In this document: piece after piece, positions 17,836 through 26,200 of the stretch
Numbering within the stretch: position 1 is the first letter of the stretch
Layout: the number at the start of each line of letters is the position of its first letter
From: Actinomycetota bacterium
GTDB taxonomy: Bacteria; Actinomycetota; Actinomycetes; S36-B12; UBA5976
Direction of reading: 5' to 3'
Length of the DNA stretch: 46,909 nt
Assembly (NCBI GenBank): GCA_947452755.1
Contig: CANGDT010000011.1
Coordinates: 1 to 46,909 of the forward strand
Notes under the pieces: generated by a model
The model's input: only the letters and a program-made list of their open reading frames with translations
What the model was told of the DNA's origin: nothing
Databases searched by the model: none
Program-made: the position numbers and the translations under genes

Positions 17836-18393
17836 TTACTTCTCGGTGGCGAGTCCTGCCAATATTGAATCCAATTTGTCGGCCGTGACTTTGCCTATAA
17901 AGCGGGCTGCAATGTTGTGATTATGGTCCAGCACGAGGGTTACGGGAAGACCGCCACCAGGCACCAGGTGGGTTTTAGCAGTGATGGCCATGTCTTGGTC
18001 CATGACGTGAACGTAGTTATCGCCATGCTTCTTAAGAAAAGCCAATGCAGAGGACTTGTCGTCGTTGACGTTGATGCCAACAAAGTGCACATTCGGGTGC
18101 ATGGCTGCTGAGTCTTGAAGTATTGGCCATTCAGCTGTGCAGGGATCGCACCATGAAGCCCATGCGTTCACGACCGTTGGGCCAGATTCCTGAGAAAGTT
18201 CGAAGTGCTCACCGTGGACTGTTGTGCCCGAGAAGTCGCTAAAAGCAGCACGCTCGCCGATTGGGAACGTGGTGACTCCTACTTGGTTGAGGGGCATCAT
18301 TGACGCCCCAGGGCCGCCTATGGACTTCACATGACTCGCGCAGCCAGACAAGACAAAAGCGCCTGTGATCACTACGGATACCAGGCGCTTCAT
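17836..18393 (-). CDS. TlpA/ResA-like thioredoxin-fold lipoprotein
   Basis: The 185-residue protein has a lipoprotein signal (VLSGC, Cys near 18) and a thioredoxin-fold redoxin domain with the active site WASWCDPC (Cys about 86 and 89) and the cis-Pro region GGGLPVTLV. Proteins of this kind act on the outer side of the membrane as thiol-disulfide oxidoreductases, for example in cytochrome c maturation or in maintaining secreted proteins. No ccdA or cytochrome c assembly gene is present here, so the substrate is open. Its neighbours encode a secreted FN3 protein and a Cys-containing TPR protein. Confidence 0.88.
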   Translation of the reverse strand: MKRLVSVVITGAFVLSGCASHVKSIGGPGASMMPLNQVGVTTFPIGERAAFSDFSGTTVHGEHFELSQESGPTVVNAWASWCDPCTAEWPILQDSAAMHPNVHFVGINVNDDKSSALAFLKKHGDNYVHVMDQDMAITAKTHLVPGGGLPVTLVLDHNHNIAARFIGKVTADKLDSILAGLATEK

Positions 18394-18400
18394 GTCTTAA

Positions 18401-18406
18401 AGATTA
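18401..18406 (-). promoter_or_regulatory. Putative leaderless -10 box of the TlpA-like gene
   Basis: On the minus strand TAATCT is followed by seven bases and then the ATG at 18393, in the short gap after the FN3 gene stop. Confidence 0.4.
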
Positions 18407-20926
18407 CCTCGTTTTATGAGCCTGAGATTTGACGGCAACTAGCTTTTTACCAACTTTGGCCAATACTCGGAAGGTAGTCTTTGCTCCGGTTTTACGGACA
18501 ATGAAACTTCGTGCGGTGGACCGCACTGTGGCTATCGATTTCCAGGTGCCATTTCCAATTTTCTGTTGAATCACAAATGTCTTTGCGTTGGCGGCATTCT
18601 TTGCGACCAACCACACAATTACGGTGCCGTTTGAATCAGGTGTCAGCACCACCGGTGCAGTCAGGCCGAATGTCACTGAGCTCGCTGGCCCGGCTCCAAG
18701 GGCATTGAGCTCTTGGATGGAGACCGTATGGTTTTCGCCGGCAACCAGTCCCGTCAAAATGAATCCTGTGTCCAAAGTTGTGAATGGAATCTGATCATCG
18801 ACCGTGACGGCAAAGCCGTCTGGCTGTAGACCACTATTGTTGCCGGCTGCCCACGTGATGGTAGCTGACTTCGAGTTTTCATCAAGTGAAAAACTCAAAT
18901 TTGATACCTGGTTAGGCGCGGTTGCCAAAAGGAACGGAAGTGAATCCACACCAGCACCTGTTTGTCGAGAGTTACGCGCGGCAACTGTAGCTGTCAACGT
19001 TGTGCCTAGTGTGACATCAGTGAATACCACGTGCGATGTCTGTGCCGACACAACGACGGACTTTCCGTTGGACAGTGACACGACAAGTGAGGTTGCGTTA
19101 CTTGTCGTGGGCAATGTCCAGGTCACGTCAAGGAAATTGTTTGCGGTCAAACTTAGTTGAACGTCACTGACCGGTTCTGGGGGAGCCACCAGGCTCACTG
19201 AGCGTGTGGTGGGTTCACTAGTTCCCCAACAGTTCGTGGCGGATACTGCTACTGAATAAGTGGCGCCGAATGCTAAATCGGAGACCGTAATTTGAGCGCT
19301 CGCAGGGGTCGCTGAATAGGTATGACCGTCCACAATTGCCGACCACGAACTGATGGCACAGCCTCGTGCATCGACCTGACCTAGAGTGACCACAAGTCCT
19401 GGATTGGATCCGCTGGCTTGGCGCACAACGGCATTGGCTGGTGTGCTGGGGACGTCCTCAACAACGGCAATGTTGCTGAGAATGCTTTTTCCAACACCCC
19501 ATTCGGTGCGCGTTGCAACTCGGAGGCGGTAGTGAGCGTTTGTTTCAAGCGCGCTGATATTTACAGACGTGCTTGCGTCCGCAGTTTCAACATGATTCAC
19601 GATGATGCCTGCTTCATTGACTAGGTCAATCGAGTAGCCGACGATGTTCGTTTCTAGGTCTGTGGGTGCGCTCCATTGAGCAAAGATTCCATGCAAGCTG
19701 CCGGTTGCCCAGATTGCGCTGGGGGCCTCAGGAAGCATGTTTGCGCTCGCTCCGGTTGGTTCGGATTGCAAGTAGTCATTTACTGACGAGACGGCAAATT
19801 GGTATGTATTTGCTCGAACGCCTGCACCGACGACGTTGTCGAAAATGACTGACGTTACAGACGAACCGACCGACACGCTTTGCCCGGTAGCGACTGACGT
19901 CACTCGGTAGCCGGAGACATCACCCGAGGATGCCGTCCAGCTGACGCGTGCCCCCAGAGACCCATACGCATGTGCTGCTACGCCCGAGACCGGACGGGGT
20001 GTTGCGCGAGTGGTGACCACGTTGCTATCAGATGGAGCACTGGTTCCGGCTGCATTTGTTGCGGTCACGGAAGCTTGATAACGAACATTGTTTGATATGC
20101 CCGTGGTGATGAGGGAGTTCGTTGCATTCCCAGCCATGCTGAACGTGATATTGCCTGGCTGAAGGGTCACGTTGTAGTGATGAATTACTGCATCATCAGG
20201 GGTGGCTGGCGCAACGAGGAGTTGCATTTGGTTATCGCCAGGGATCAGTGACACGCGAGCTGGCGCTTGCGGTGTGATATTTGCAGATGCGTTAACTGTT
20301 GAGATAAGTCCGTTGCCCCACAGGTCGGTGGGCTGGATGCTGATAACCCAGTCATCCGCATTAACCGGCACATTGATGACAAATGACGTGGCTGGGGACT
20401 TGCTGGCGTAACTCATTTTCTGATTAGGGCTTGAAGCGCGCCACACAAGAAATTGATAGAAGCGCACCCATCCTGCATGTTCGGGTGTTGACCAATTCAA
20501 AGCGATGGCATGGTTTCGTGGCGTTGCTCTGAAATCCGTGACGTTCACTGGACTCATGAGTGTGACTGGTACATCGCCACTTGGAGTCCACCAGGCAAAA
20601 TTGTCTACGTCGCTCAGCGCAAAGGATGGCGACACCGACGAGACACACGATGTGACGCCGAGGCTGGGGTAGTAGTACGTGGATGTATCAAGGTTGACGA
20701 TTACTGTCGCGCCTGTCTTCATGTGCGCTAAAAGCTGTGATGCGCAGGTAGGCGAAATTGCCTGGATTGTTGTGCCGTTGTTGAGCGGCACCAAAATTCC
20801 AGTTGAAGGAATTTCGTAGTCACTCCATGACGCTGAATGCGCTGGGGTTGCTAAACCGATTGCTGTTAGTCCGGCGACTAAGACGCTGGCAAAAGCTAAT
20901 CGTGCTCGTCGAATGGAAGTGGTCAT
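18404..20926 (-). CDS. Secreted fibronectin type III repeat protein
   Basis: The 840-residue protein has an N-terminal signal peptide (LAFASVLVAGLTAIGLATPA, cleavage near AHSA). After about 100 residues of unassigned sequence come roughly six FN3-type beta-sandwich domains (from about 120 to 760), recognisable from segments such as APARVSLIPGDNQ, YQASVTATNAAGTSAPS, YRLRVATRTEWGVGKS and YSVAVSATNCWGTSEP. The last 70 residues are rich in Lys and Arg (VLAKVGKKLVAVKSQAHKTR) and may bind the anionic wall. No LPXTG, membrane anchor or OmpA domain is seen. The start is supported by AAGGAG 7 nt upstream. The role is probably surface structure or substrate binding; no catalytic domain was recognised. 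Confidence 0.85.
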   Translation of the reverse strand: MTTSIRRARLAFASVLVAGLTAIGLATPAHSASWSDYEIPSTGILVPLNNGTTIQAISPTCASQLLAHMKTGATVIVNLDTSTYYYPSLGVTSCVSSVSPSFALSDVDNFAWWTPSGDVPVTLMSPVNVTDFRATPRNHAIALNWSTPEHAGWVRFYQFLVWRASSPNQKMSYASKSPATSFVINVPVNADDWVISIQPTDLWGNGLISTVNASANITPQAPARVSLIPGDNQMQLLVAPATPDDAVIHHYNVTLQPGNITFSMAGNATNSLITTGISNNVRYQASVTATNAAGTSAPSDSNVVTTRATPRPVSGVAAHAYGSLGARVSWTASSGDVSGYRVTSVATGQSVSVGSSVTSVIFDNVVGAGVRANTYQFAVSSVNDYLQSEPTGASANMLPEAPSAIWATGSLHGIFAQWSAPTDLETNIVGYSIDLVNEAGIIVNHVETADASTSVNISALETNAHYRLRVATRTEWGVGKSILSNIAVVEDVPSTPANAVVRQASGSNPGLVVTLGQVDARGCAISSWSAIVDGHTYSATPASAQITVSDLAFGATYSVAVSATNCWGTSEPTTRSVSLVAPPEPVSDVQLSLTANNFLDVTWTLPTTSNATSLVVSLSNGKSVVVSAQTSHVVFTDVTLGTTLTATVAARNSRQTGAGVDSLPFLLATAPNQVSNLSFSLDENSKSATITWAAGNNSGLQPDGFAVTVDDQIPFTTLDTGFILTGLVAGENHTVSIQELNALGAGPASSVTFGLTAPVVLTPDSNGTVIVWLVAKNAANAKTFVIQQKIGNGTWKSIATVRSTARSFIVRKTGAKTTFRVLAKVGKKLVAVKSQAHKTR

Positions 20927-21005
20927 GATGACTCCTTAAGTAGGCCTCATTAAAGAGACTACGAGTCACCACCGACACTCATGTATGCGTGTTGCCTATT
21001 AGGAA

Positions 21006-22115
21006 CTAGTGGCGCACAATTTCTCGGGAAACTGTGAAGCGATCCACAATCTCTGGAATGGGGTCCACGCCGATACCTGGGCCAGTAGGAACGGAAATAT
21101 GCCCGTCTACCAAGACAAAAGGCTCCGTTGTATCGGTTTCGAAGTACCGCGCCGAAGCTGAAGTATCACCAGGCAAGGTGAAATTCGGAAGAGCAGCCAA
21201 AGCTAAGTTTGCGGCTCGACCAATTCCAGTCTCAAGCATTCCGCCACACCAGACAGGAATGCCCGCGGCTTGCGACACATTATGAATCTTTACCGATTCA
21301 ATGTATCCACCAACGCGGGAGGGCTTGATGTTAATAATCTCTGCGGCGCCAAGCTCGATTGCATCGCGTGCAATGTCCGCAGAGATGATGGATTCATCAA
21401 GGCACACAGGAGTGTCGATGTAATCGGCGAGTTTGGCGTGGCCTAAGACATCTTCTTCGTTAATGGGCTGTTCGACGAGCAGCAAATTGAACTCATCGAG
21501 GCGCTTCAGTAAATCAAAATCGTTTCGAGTGTAGGCAGTATTTGCATCCACTTGTAGGAGTAAGTCTGGGCCAAAAGTTTCGCGGACGAGTTTGACTGGT
21601 TCGTAATCCCATCCGGGTTCAATCTTGAGCTTGATGCGCAGATACCCATCAGCCAGATAGCCCTCAACGAATTTCATCAACTCAGGAAGTGAGTCCATGA
21701 TGCCTACAGACACACCAGCGGGAACTTTGTCTTTGGTTGCGCCAAGGTAAGAGGCGAATGACGTGTTACTTGCACGAAGTTGCGCATCTAGCAGGGCAGT
21801 TTCAATTGCTGCCTTGGCCATGCGATGACCCTTAGCCCACTCCAACGTTGGAGCAACCGATTCTGCGGTGAGATCGTGCCTCAGCGCGAACAGATCGGGT
21901 AGCAGAAAGCTTTTCAAAACCGTAGCTGCACCATTATGAAATTCACTTGAGTAGTCAGGGCGCTCATTGGCGCCACATTCGGCCCAACCTTCGCCGACAT
22001 CCGTAATCGCATGCACCCAGACAACTTGATGAAGATTGACGGAACTAAATGATGTACGAAACGCGGACTTAAGTGGCACGTCAAGGCGGATAAGTTCTAC
22101 GGCTTCTAGTTTCAT
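21006..22115 (-). CDS. menC: o-Succinylbenzoate synthase / N-acylamino-acid racemase (enolase superfamily)
   Basis: The 369-residue enzyme has the MLE-subgroup enolase barrel with catalytic residues at positions that closely match Amycolatopsis NSAR: the KxK motif (162-164), metal ligands Asp190, Glu215 (EQPI) and Asp240 (LDES), and Lys264 (IKPSRVGG). Family members dehydrate SHCHC to o-succinylbenzoate in menaquinone synthesis, racemise N-acylamino acids, or do both. No other men gene is nearby. The gene overlaps an upstream GNAT-family gene by 4 bp, an arrangement known from racemase-type members that work with an N-succinyltransferase on D-amino acids. I therefore lean to the racemase role, but sequence alone does not separate the two. 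Confidence 0.85.
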   Translation of the reverse strand: MKLEAVELIRLDVPLKSAFRTSFSSVNLHQVVWVHAITDVGEGWAECGANERPDYSSEFHNGAATVLKSFLLPDLFALRHDLTAESVAPTLEWAKGHRMAKAAIETALLDAQLRASNTSFASYLGATKDKVPAGVSVGIMDSLPELMKFVEGYLADGYLRIKLKIEPGWDYEPVKLVRETFGPDLLLQVDANTAYTRNDFDLLKRLDEFNLLLVEQPINEEDVLGHAKLADYIDTPVCLDESIISADIARDAIELGAAEIINIKPSRVGGYIESVKIHNVSQAAGIPVWCGGMLETGIGRAANLALAALPNFTLPGDTSASARYFETDTTEPFVLVDGHISVPTGPGIGVDPIPEIVDRFTVSREIVRH

Positions 22116-22873
22116 GATTCCTGCTTCGTTGATGGGTGAACGATGAGTGCTTCACGGTTAAGTGTGTGCGAGATGGTTGCGCCTCCCGCAAATGCAGGTT
22201 CGAGTGCCGTTCTAACAGCTACGCGCCACTCTTGCGCTAATCCCAGATCAGTCCGGCGCATTGTCTCGATGTCTTCGGGAAGGTAGACCGTGAAAGGTGA
22301 ATTTATGTCAATGTCGTTAATGACAGGACGTCCATTGTGATTGAACACTGCGCAGGAAATTTCTTCGACTGGTTTGGGTTGCGCTGTATTTGGGTTTATC
22401 GGCCACCATGCAAACAATCGATCCGAATCGTCGCCGGCGTTAATGTCATCGGTCATAGTTCCATAAAAATTGGGCAGGTATTCAATGGCAGTGGCGCCGA
22501 GTTTGTCGAAATTAAACACACAGTTGCGTCGTACTAGCGGATCGAAGGACCAGGTGATTGCGGCAATCTGGTTTTCCTGTGCCCAAGAGAACTGGTCGCG
22601 CTTCAATTCATACCCTGCACCTGGGCGAAATGATCCAGTGACGTGTGAGTGCAAGATTGCTTCATCGCGGTAACGTCCGACCAGTCCAAATGAGGCGCCA
22701 ACGATTTCAGTGCCCTCGTACGCTGCGCTGCAGTAGGCGCCGACGTGCAACATGGCCACACCTAAATCAAAGGGGACAACGTCTGGTCCGCCTTTCCAAA
22801 CCTGTCGAAAGAACTCACTTACGACTTCCATTTCCTGCAGCGTATGAACGCGCTCAATTCGGAAGTTTCCCAT
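22112..22873 (-). CDS. GNAT-family acyltransferase (COG3375-like)
   Basis: The 253-residue protein resembles the predicted acetyl/succinyltransferases that accompany N-succinylamino-acid racemases. Visible features are the N-terminal strand-helix (FRIERVHTLQEMEVVSEFF), GASFGLVGRYRDE with SHVTG, and GYELKRDQFSWAQENQI, followed by TWSFDPLVRRN and FNFDKLGATAIEYLPNFYG. In the characterised systems the partner N-succinylates D-amino acids. The downstream racemase start (22115) overlaps this stop, so the two are translated together. The desuccinylase (M20 peptidase) needed to finish a D- to L-amino acid route is not in the window. The acyl donor and acceptor remain inferred. Confidence 0.75.
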   Translation of the reverse strand: MGNFRIERVHTLQEMEVVSEFFRQVWKGGPDVVPFDLGVAMLHVGAYCSAAYEGTEIVGASFGLVGRYRDEAILHSHVTGSFRPGAGYELKRDQFSWAQENQIAAITWSFDPLVRRNCVFNFDKLGATAIEYLPNFYGTMTDDINAGDDSDRLFAWWPINPNTAQPKPVEEISCAVFNHNGRPVINDIDINSPFTVYLPEDIETMRRTDLGLAQEWRVAVRTALEPAFAGGATISHTLNREALIVHPSTKQES

Positions 22874-22879
22874 GGGGTT

Positions 22880-22885
22880 ATTCTG
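22880..22885 (-). promoter_or_regulatory. Weak leaderless -10 candidate of the GNAT gene
   Basis: CAGAAT followed by six bases and the ATG at 22873; no Shine-Dalgarno sequence is visible. It lacks the consensus first T. Confidence 0.25.
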
Positions 22886-22920
22886 CCGTTTTTCACTCGG
22901 GTGCGTGGCTCAAGGGGCTA

Positions 22921-22926
22921 TTCTGA
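22921..22926 (+). promoter_or_regulatory. Putative -10 box for the PAP2-DUF3445 pair
   Basis: TATTCT about 31 nt before the start codon. The same GGGGCTATTCTGA context recurs at 25559-25571 upstream of the DUF3145 gene. Confidence 0.35.
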
Positions 22927-22957
22927 GTGAAATTACAAAGCCGCACGAACCAGTGCG

Positions 22958-23908
22958 ATGACCATGTCTGAGGGTTGTGTGAAGAGTTGGAGTGACGAAC
23001 GCCGTAGAGCCGTACTGGCTTGGGTGATAATCGTTTCGCTCTACATACTCATTCGTGGCGTCCCCTTTGATCGAGTGAGTCAAGCCCTGATCATCATTTC
23101 GGCGGCTCTTGCTTTTGCCGTTGGCACGGAACATAAATGGCAGCGGACGCTGAGGGACTGGATTCCATTTTTTCTGTTGCTATTTGCCTATGACTTCACG
23201 CGTGGTCTTGCCGACAATCTCGGACGGCACATTTTGGTGGACGAGGTTTACCATCTTGAACTTTCTTGGTTTGGCCGCTTCTTCGATGGAGTCATTCCAA
23301 GCGTGTGGTTGCAACACCACCTTTTCGATCCCAACCACATCGCATGGTGGGAGGGTCTCGTGGCTCTGATGTACTGCTCACACTTTGTGGTGCCGTGGGC
23401 GATTGTTGGTGTCCTGTACGTGCGTAATCGCGACGAATGGGCGAAGTTTGCTCGTCGCGTGATTGCTATTTCAATGACCGCCTTGATCACTTATGTTCTT
23501 GTTCCCGCAGGTCCGCCGTGGTTTGCCTCACGTCAAGGTTTATGCGATCCGTTATTTCGTGTAGTCACCCGAGGATGGCAGCTGCTGGGGATTCCTGCTG
23601 CCGGGCAACTGGTGTCACTTGGCCAAGGAATTGCAAACGATGTGGCAGCGCTACCGTCACTACATGCAGGTATGACTGCAACCGTTTCGTTGTTCTTTTG
23701 GCAGCGCATCCGTCCGAGGTACCGTCCGTTATTAGTTGCCTACATGCTGTTCATGGTGTTCACGTTGGTCTATGGCGCGGAGCACTACATCTTTGATGCA
23801 CTATTAGGATTTTTGTACGCGGGAATTGTCGAGTTCGGTTGCCGCGCATGGGAATCGCGACATTCGGGACACAAGGTTGATGTGCAGGTGAAGGGAAGCA
23901 CCACGTGA
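22958..23908 (+). CDS. PAP2/AUR1-like membrane phosphatase or transferase
   Basis: The 316-residue integral membrane protein has about six hydrophobic helices and the later PAP2 motifs: ALPSLHAGMT (PSxH-type) and GAEHYIFDALLG (His with a following Asp), which form the phosphate-transfer site. The LVPAGPPWFAS segment is typical of the AUR1/PAP2_3 branch. The classical first PAP2 motif (KxxxxxxRP) is not evident, also as in that branch. Possible activities are dephosphorylation of a lipid phosphate or transfer of a phospho-head group. A TATTCT box at 22921-22926 is a likely -10. The stop overlaps the next gene (GTGA), so the two are coupled. ATG codons at 22958 and 22964 are both possible starts. 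Confidence 0.82.
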   Translation: MTMSEGCVKSWSDERRRAVLAWVIIVSLYILIRGVPFDRVSQALIIISAALAFAVGTEHKWQRTLRDWIPFFLLLFAYDFTRGLADNLGRHILVDEVYHLELSWFGRFFDGVIPSVWLQHHLFDPNHIAWWEGLVALMYCSHFVVPWAIVGVLYVRNRDEWAKFARRVIAISMTALITYVLVPAGPPWFASRQGLCDPLFRVVTRGWQLLGIPAAGQLVSLGQGIANDVAALPSLHAGMTATVSLFFWQRIRPRYRPLLVAYMLFMVFTLVYGAEHYIFDALLGFLYAGIVEFGCRAWESRHSGHKVDVQVKGSTT

Positions 23909-24750
23909 CGTACTTGCCAGCTAATGGGTCACCTTTTACTGTTTCAATGGGCATGCGCGCAATGGATCCGAACGAGTGGATTGAAATCGATGAGCATATC
24001 GATGCCGAAATCGCCCAGAAGCGTGAGCTGCTCGCGACAAATCGAAAGCAAGTTTTTGCGGCACTAGAAGAGGGCCTCGCGGGTTCGCAGGAGACGCTAC
24101 GCAAACTTATTGAATTCTTGCCAAAACGATTTCCCGAACGATTTTCCGAACCAATTTCTATCGATCCGAACATGCACCCGCTCGAGCAGGCGAGTCTGCT
24201 CATTCAAGAAGACCTCGTCATTATGAGCCCTGCCCCGGAAGGGCAGTGGATCCTATCCGCGGCATGCGTGTGCTTCCCAAGTCGATGGGATTTATTAGAC
24301 AAAGTCGGTGAGAATCTACATTCAATTCACGGACCTGTACCTCATTACGAAGAACGCATTGGTTATGCAACGGATGCCATGTTCAGTAAGTTCACACCCG
24401 ATCGACCAGGTTGGCGCATTAACTGGACTGTGCTTGACAGTCCAGACCTCTTCCAGCCATCAGGCACCGGACGCAAGGCACGTGCACACGAGTCGGGGGA
24501 CCTGGAAACTTTTGCGGCGAACACGTATTTCCGTAGCGAACGTCAGACACTGTGGGCCTTAACGACTGGAGATGTACTTTTCACTATTCGCACCTACGTT
24601 AATTCCCTTGAGCAACTCGACGAACGTTTCCCACAGTTCCGTGAAAATCTTGGCAAAACCATGATCACATCCAGCGCTCAGACACAGGAGTACAAGGGTT
24701 GGGGTCCGATTTGGGATGACATTCAAGCGTGGACCGGTGTGCATCAGTGA
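23905..24750 (+). CDS. Heme-dependent oxidative N-demethylase-like protein (DUF3445)
   Basis: The 281-residue protein matches the DUF3445/HDOD family in layout: an N-terminal FTVSMGMRAMDPNEWIEID segment, EDLVIMSPAPEGQWILSAACVCFPSRW in the core, then IHGPVPHYEERIG, a WRINWTVLDSPDLFQP segment and a C-terminal FRSERQTLWALTTGDVLFTIRTY region. Characterised relatives are heme enzymes that oxidatively remove methyl groups from dimethylamine-type substrates. The partner subunits usually found with methylamine use are absent here, so the substrate is uncertain. Translation starts at GTG 23905, overlapping the PAP2 stop by 4 nt. Confidence 0.85.
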   Translation: MTYLPANGSPFTVSMGMRAMDPNEWIEIDEHIDAEIAQKRELLATNRKQVFAALEEGLAGSQETLRKLIEFLPKRFPERFSEPISIDPNMHPLEQASLLIQEDLVIMSPAPEGQWILSAACVCFPSRWDLLDKVGENLHSIHGPVPHYEERIGYATDAMFSKFTPDRPGWRINWTVLDSPDLFQPSGTGRKARAHESGDLETFAANTYFRSERQTLWALTTGDVLFTIRTYVNSLEQLDERFPQFRENLGKTMITSSAQTQEYKGWGPIWDDIQAWTGVHQ

Positions 24751-24777
24751 CATCCCATTTGTCCCGTGACTAAGGCG

Positions 24778-24783
24778 TACTGT
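24778..24783 (+). promoter_or_regulatory. Putative leaderless -10 box of the lipoprotein gene
   Basis: TACTGT is followed by GGAGGT and directly by the ATG at 24790. The GGAGGT abuts the start codon and is too close to act as a normal Shine-Dalgarno site. Confidence 0.45.
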
Positions 24784-24789
24784 GGAGGT

Positions 24790-25455
24790 ATGCGCACTAC
24801 AGCCAAGACCGTCACGGTAGTCCTGCTTGCCCTAGGTCTTGGAGCCTGCGGCAATACGGCGACACCAAGCTCTTCGCCGTCGCTCACTCCATCAATGTCT
24901 CCTAGCGTGTCCTTGAGTCCGACTCCGACACCTCCAATAACAACGACCACACTTGCGTTAACTTTCACTGATTGTGAAGGGTGCACAGTTGAAATTGGTC
25001 GCGCCGTTGATCGAATGGGTTCACCAGAATCTCTCGGCGTGGGCAAAGTGGTCAACGGGCAAATCAGTTTTGAAATCCCTGTGGCAAAAACTCGCGGTGC
25101 AGCCATCATGATTAACCGAAACCCTGATGGTTCTGATGGCGGTTACGCTCGTCCAGATGTTGTAATCCAATATGTAGGCGCAAAACCGGGAGATGTATTC
25201 ACTGCCAAGGATGTTGCTGCATTCACATCAGCGTCATACTGCTGGGCAGGTACAGACCAGGCGTCGATCAATATGACGATTGATCGGTTTACTTACACGT
25301 GGGCAACACCAGGAACCGGTGAAACACACTTGGGAAGCTCGTACTGGACAACACCCCAGCAAAGCGCCTTACTTAATCACGCGAACGTACACGGGACTTA
25401 TAAGTCGGGCATGGGTGACCAAGACTGGCCGTATTGCGAGTTACCAACACCGTAG
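24790..25455 (+). CDS. Secreted lipoprotein of unknown function
   Basis: Starting at ATG 24790 gives 221 residues with a clear lipoprotein signal (VVLLALGLGAC, Cys near 20); an in-frame GTG at 24766 would lengthen the basic N-terminus and is less likely. A low-complexity Ser/Pro/Thr linker follows (about 25-60). The mature domain is a compact beta-rich module with a Cys-containing motif FTDCEGCTVEIGR and further Cys in ASYCWAG and WPYCELP. I do not recognise the family. The Cys pairs suggest disulfides or metal binding outside the cell. It follows the DUF3445 gene by 39 bp. Confidence 0.75.
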   Translation: MRTTAKTVTVVLLALGLGACGNTATPSSSPSLTPSMSPSVSLSPTPTPPITTTTLALTFTDCEGCTVEIGRAVDRMGSPESLGVGKVVNGQISFEIPVAKTRGAAIMINRNPDGSDGGYARPDVVIQYVGAKPGDVFTAKDVAAFTSASYCWAGTDQASINMTIDRFTYTWATPGTGETHLGSSYWTTPQQSALLNHANVHGTYKSGMGDQDWPYCELPTP

Positions 25456-25563
25456 GTGCTCATTCGCACCCCAGCCTCAACGTCCAAAGTGACATAGAGC
25501 CCGAATTCATTGAAAAATCAGCCATTTATCTGGGTCTGCTGGTAATTGTGTGACTGGTGGGGC

Positions 25564-25569
25564 TATTCT
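25564..25569 (+). promoter_or_regulatory. Putative -10 box of the DUF3145 gene
   Basis: TATTCT in the context GGGGCTATTCTGA, about 66 nt before the chosen start, leaving a leader with a purine-rich ribosome-binding region (GAAGGGAAAAGGG). Confidence 0.35.
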
Positions 25570-25635
25570 GATGCCAATAACCCGTTCGTTGTTTGGGGTG
25601 CCGGGGAAGGCGACTCAAGACGAAGGGAAAAGGGC

Positions 25636-26142
25636 ATGGCACAGTCATCCCAAGCACGTGGCGTGGTGTTTCTACATAGTTCACCTCGAGCATTGTGCGC
25701 GCACATTGAATGGGCCCTCGGGGGTTTACTTGGCGTACCCGTCAACCTCGACTGGGTAGATCAGCCAGTGGCGCCAGGCGCATTGCGCTCGGAGTTGTCC
25801 TGGCAAGGACAAGCGGGACTCTCTGCCCAGATGGCATCAGCGTTGCGCAGCTTTCCTCACATCCGCTTTGAAATCACCGAAGAACCAAGCACAGGCTTTG
25901 ACGGACAACGATTTGTGTCCACGCCATCACTGGGACTTCTTCGAACCAACATGGGTGTGTTTGGTGAGTCACTTATTCCCGAAGAAAAAATTCGTACAGC
26001 GGTATCGAGTGCAACAACGCAAGGCAAGTCATTGATTGAAGTGATTGATGAAGCAATTGGTGGCCCATGGGATCGCGAACTAGAACCATTTCGATTCGCC
26101 GGCGACGGAACACCAGTTCGCTGGTTGCATCAAGTTGGCTAA
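25636..26142 (+). CDS. DUF3145 actinobacterial conserved protein
   Basis: I place the start at ATG 25636 (168 residues) because the DUF3145 homology begins there (ARGVVFLHSSPRALCAHIEW) and a purine-rich ribosome-binding site precedes it; the upstream extension has no family similarity. Conserved blocks are VPVNLDWVDQPVAPG, LRSELSWQGQAG, HIRFEITEEPS and the C-terminal FRFAGDGTPVRWLHQVG. The function is unknown, but the gene is typically found beside the fatty acid synthesis cluster in actinobacteria, as it is here, convergent with accD across a shared terminator. Confidence 0.9.
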   Translation: MAQSSQARGVVFLHSSPRALCAHIEWALGGLLGVPVNLDWVDQPVAPGALRSELSWQGQAGLSAQMASALRSFPHIRFEITEEPSTGFDGQRFVSTPSLGLLRTNMGVFGESLIPEEKIRTAVSSATTQGKSLIEVIDEAIGGPWDRELEPFRFAGDGTPVRWLHQVG

Positions 26143-26155
26143 CTGATCTGAGTAC

Positions 26156-26188
26156 AAAAAATGGCGACCAGAGCGGTCGCCATTTTTT
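26156..26188. terminator. Bidirectional rho-independent terminator
   Basis: A perfect 14-bp stem (26156-26169 with 26175-26188) and 5-nt loop, with GGCGACC/GGTCGCC cores flanked by A6 and T6. It serves both DUF3145 (plus) and the accD end of the fatty acid operon (minus). Confidence 0.92.
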
Positions 26189-26200
26189 ATGTGTGAATTA

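Noticed and set aside
22914-25571. Shared 13-mer GGGGCTATTCTGA upstream of the PAP2 and DUF3145 genes as a regulatory motif
   Set aside because: Sharing a 13-mer in a window of this size is expected by chance; I keep only the TATTCT -10 suggestions.
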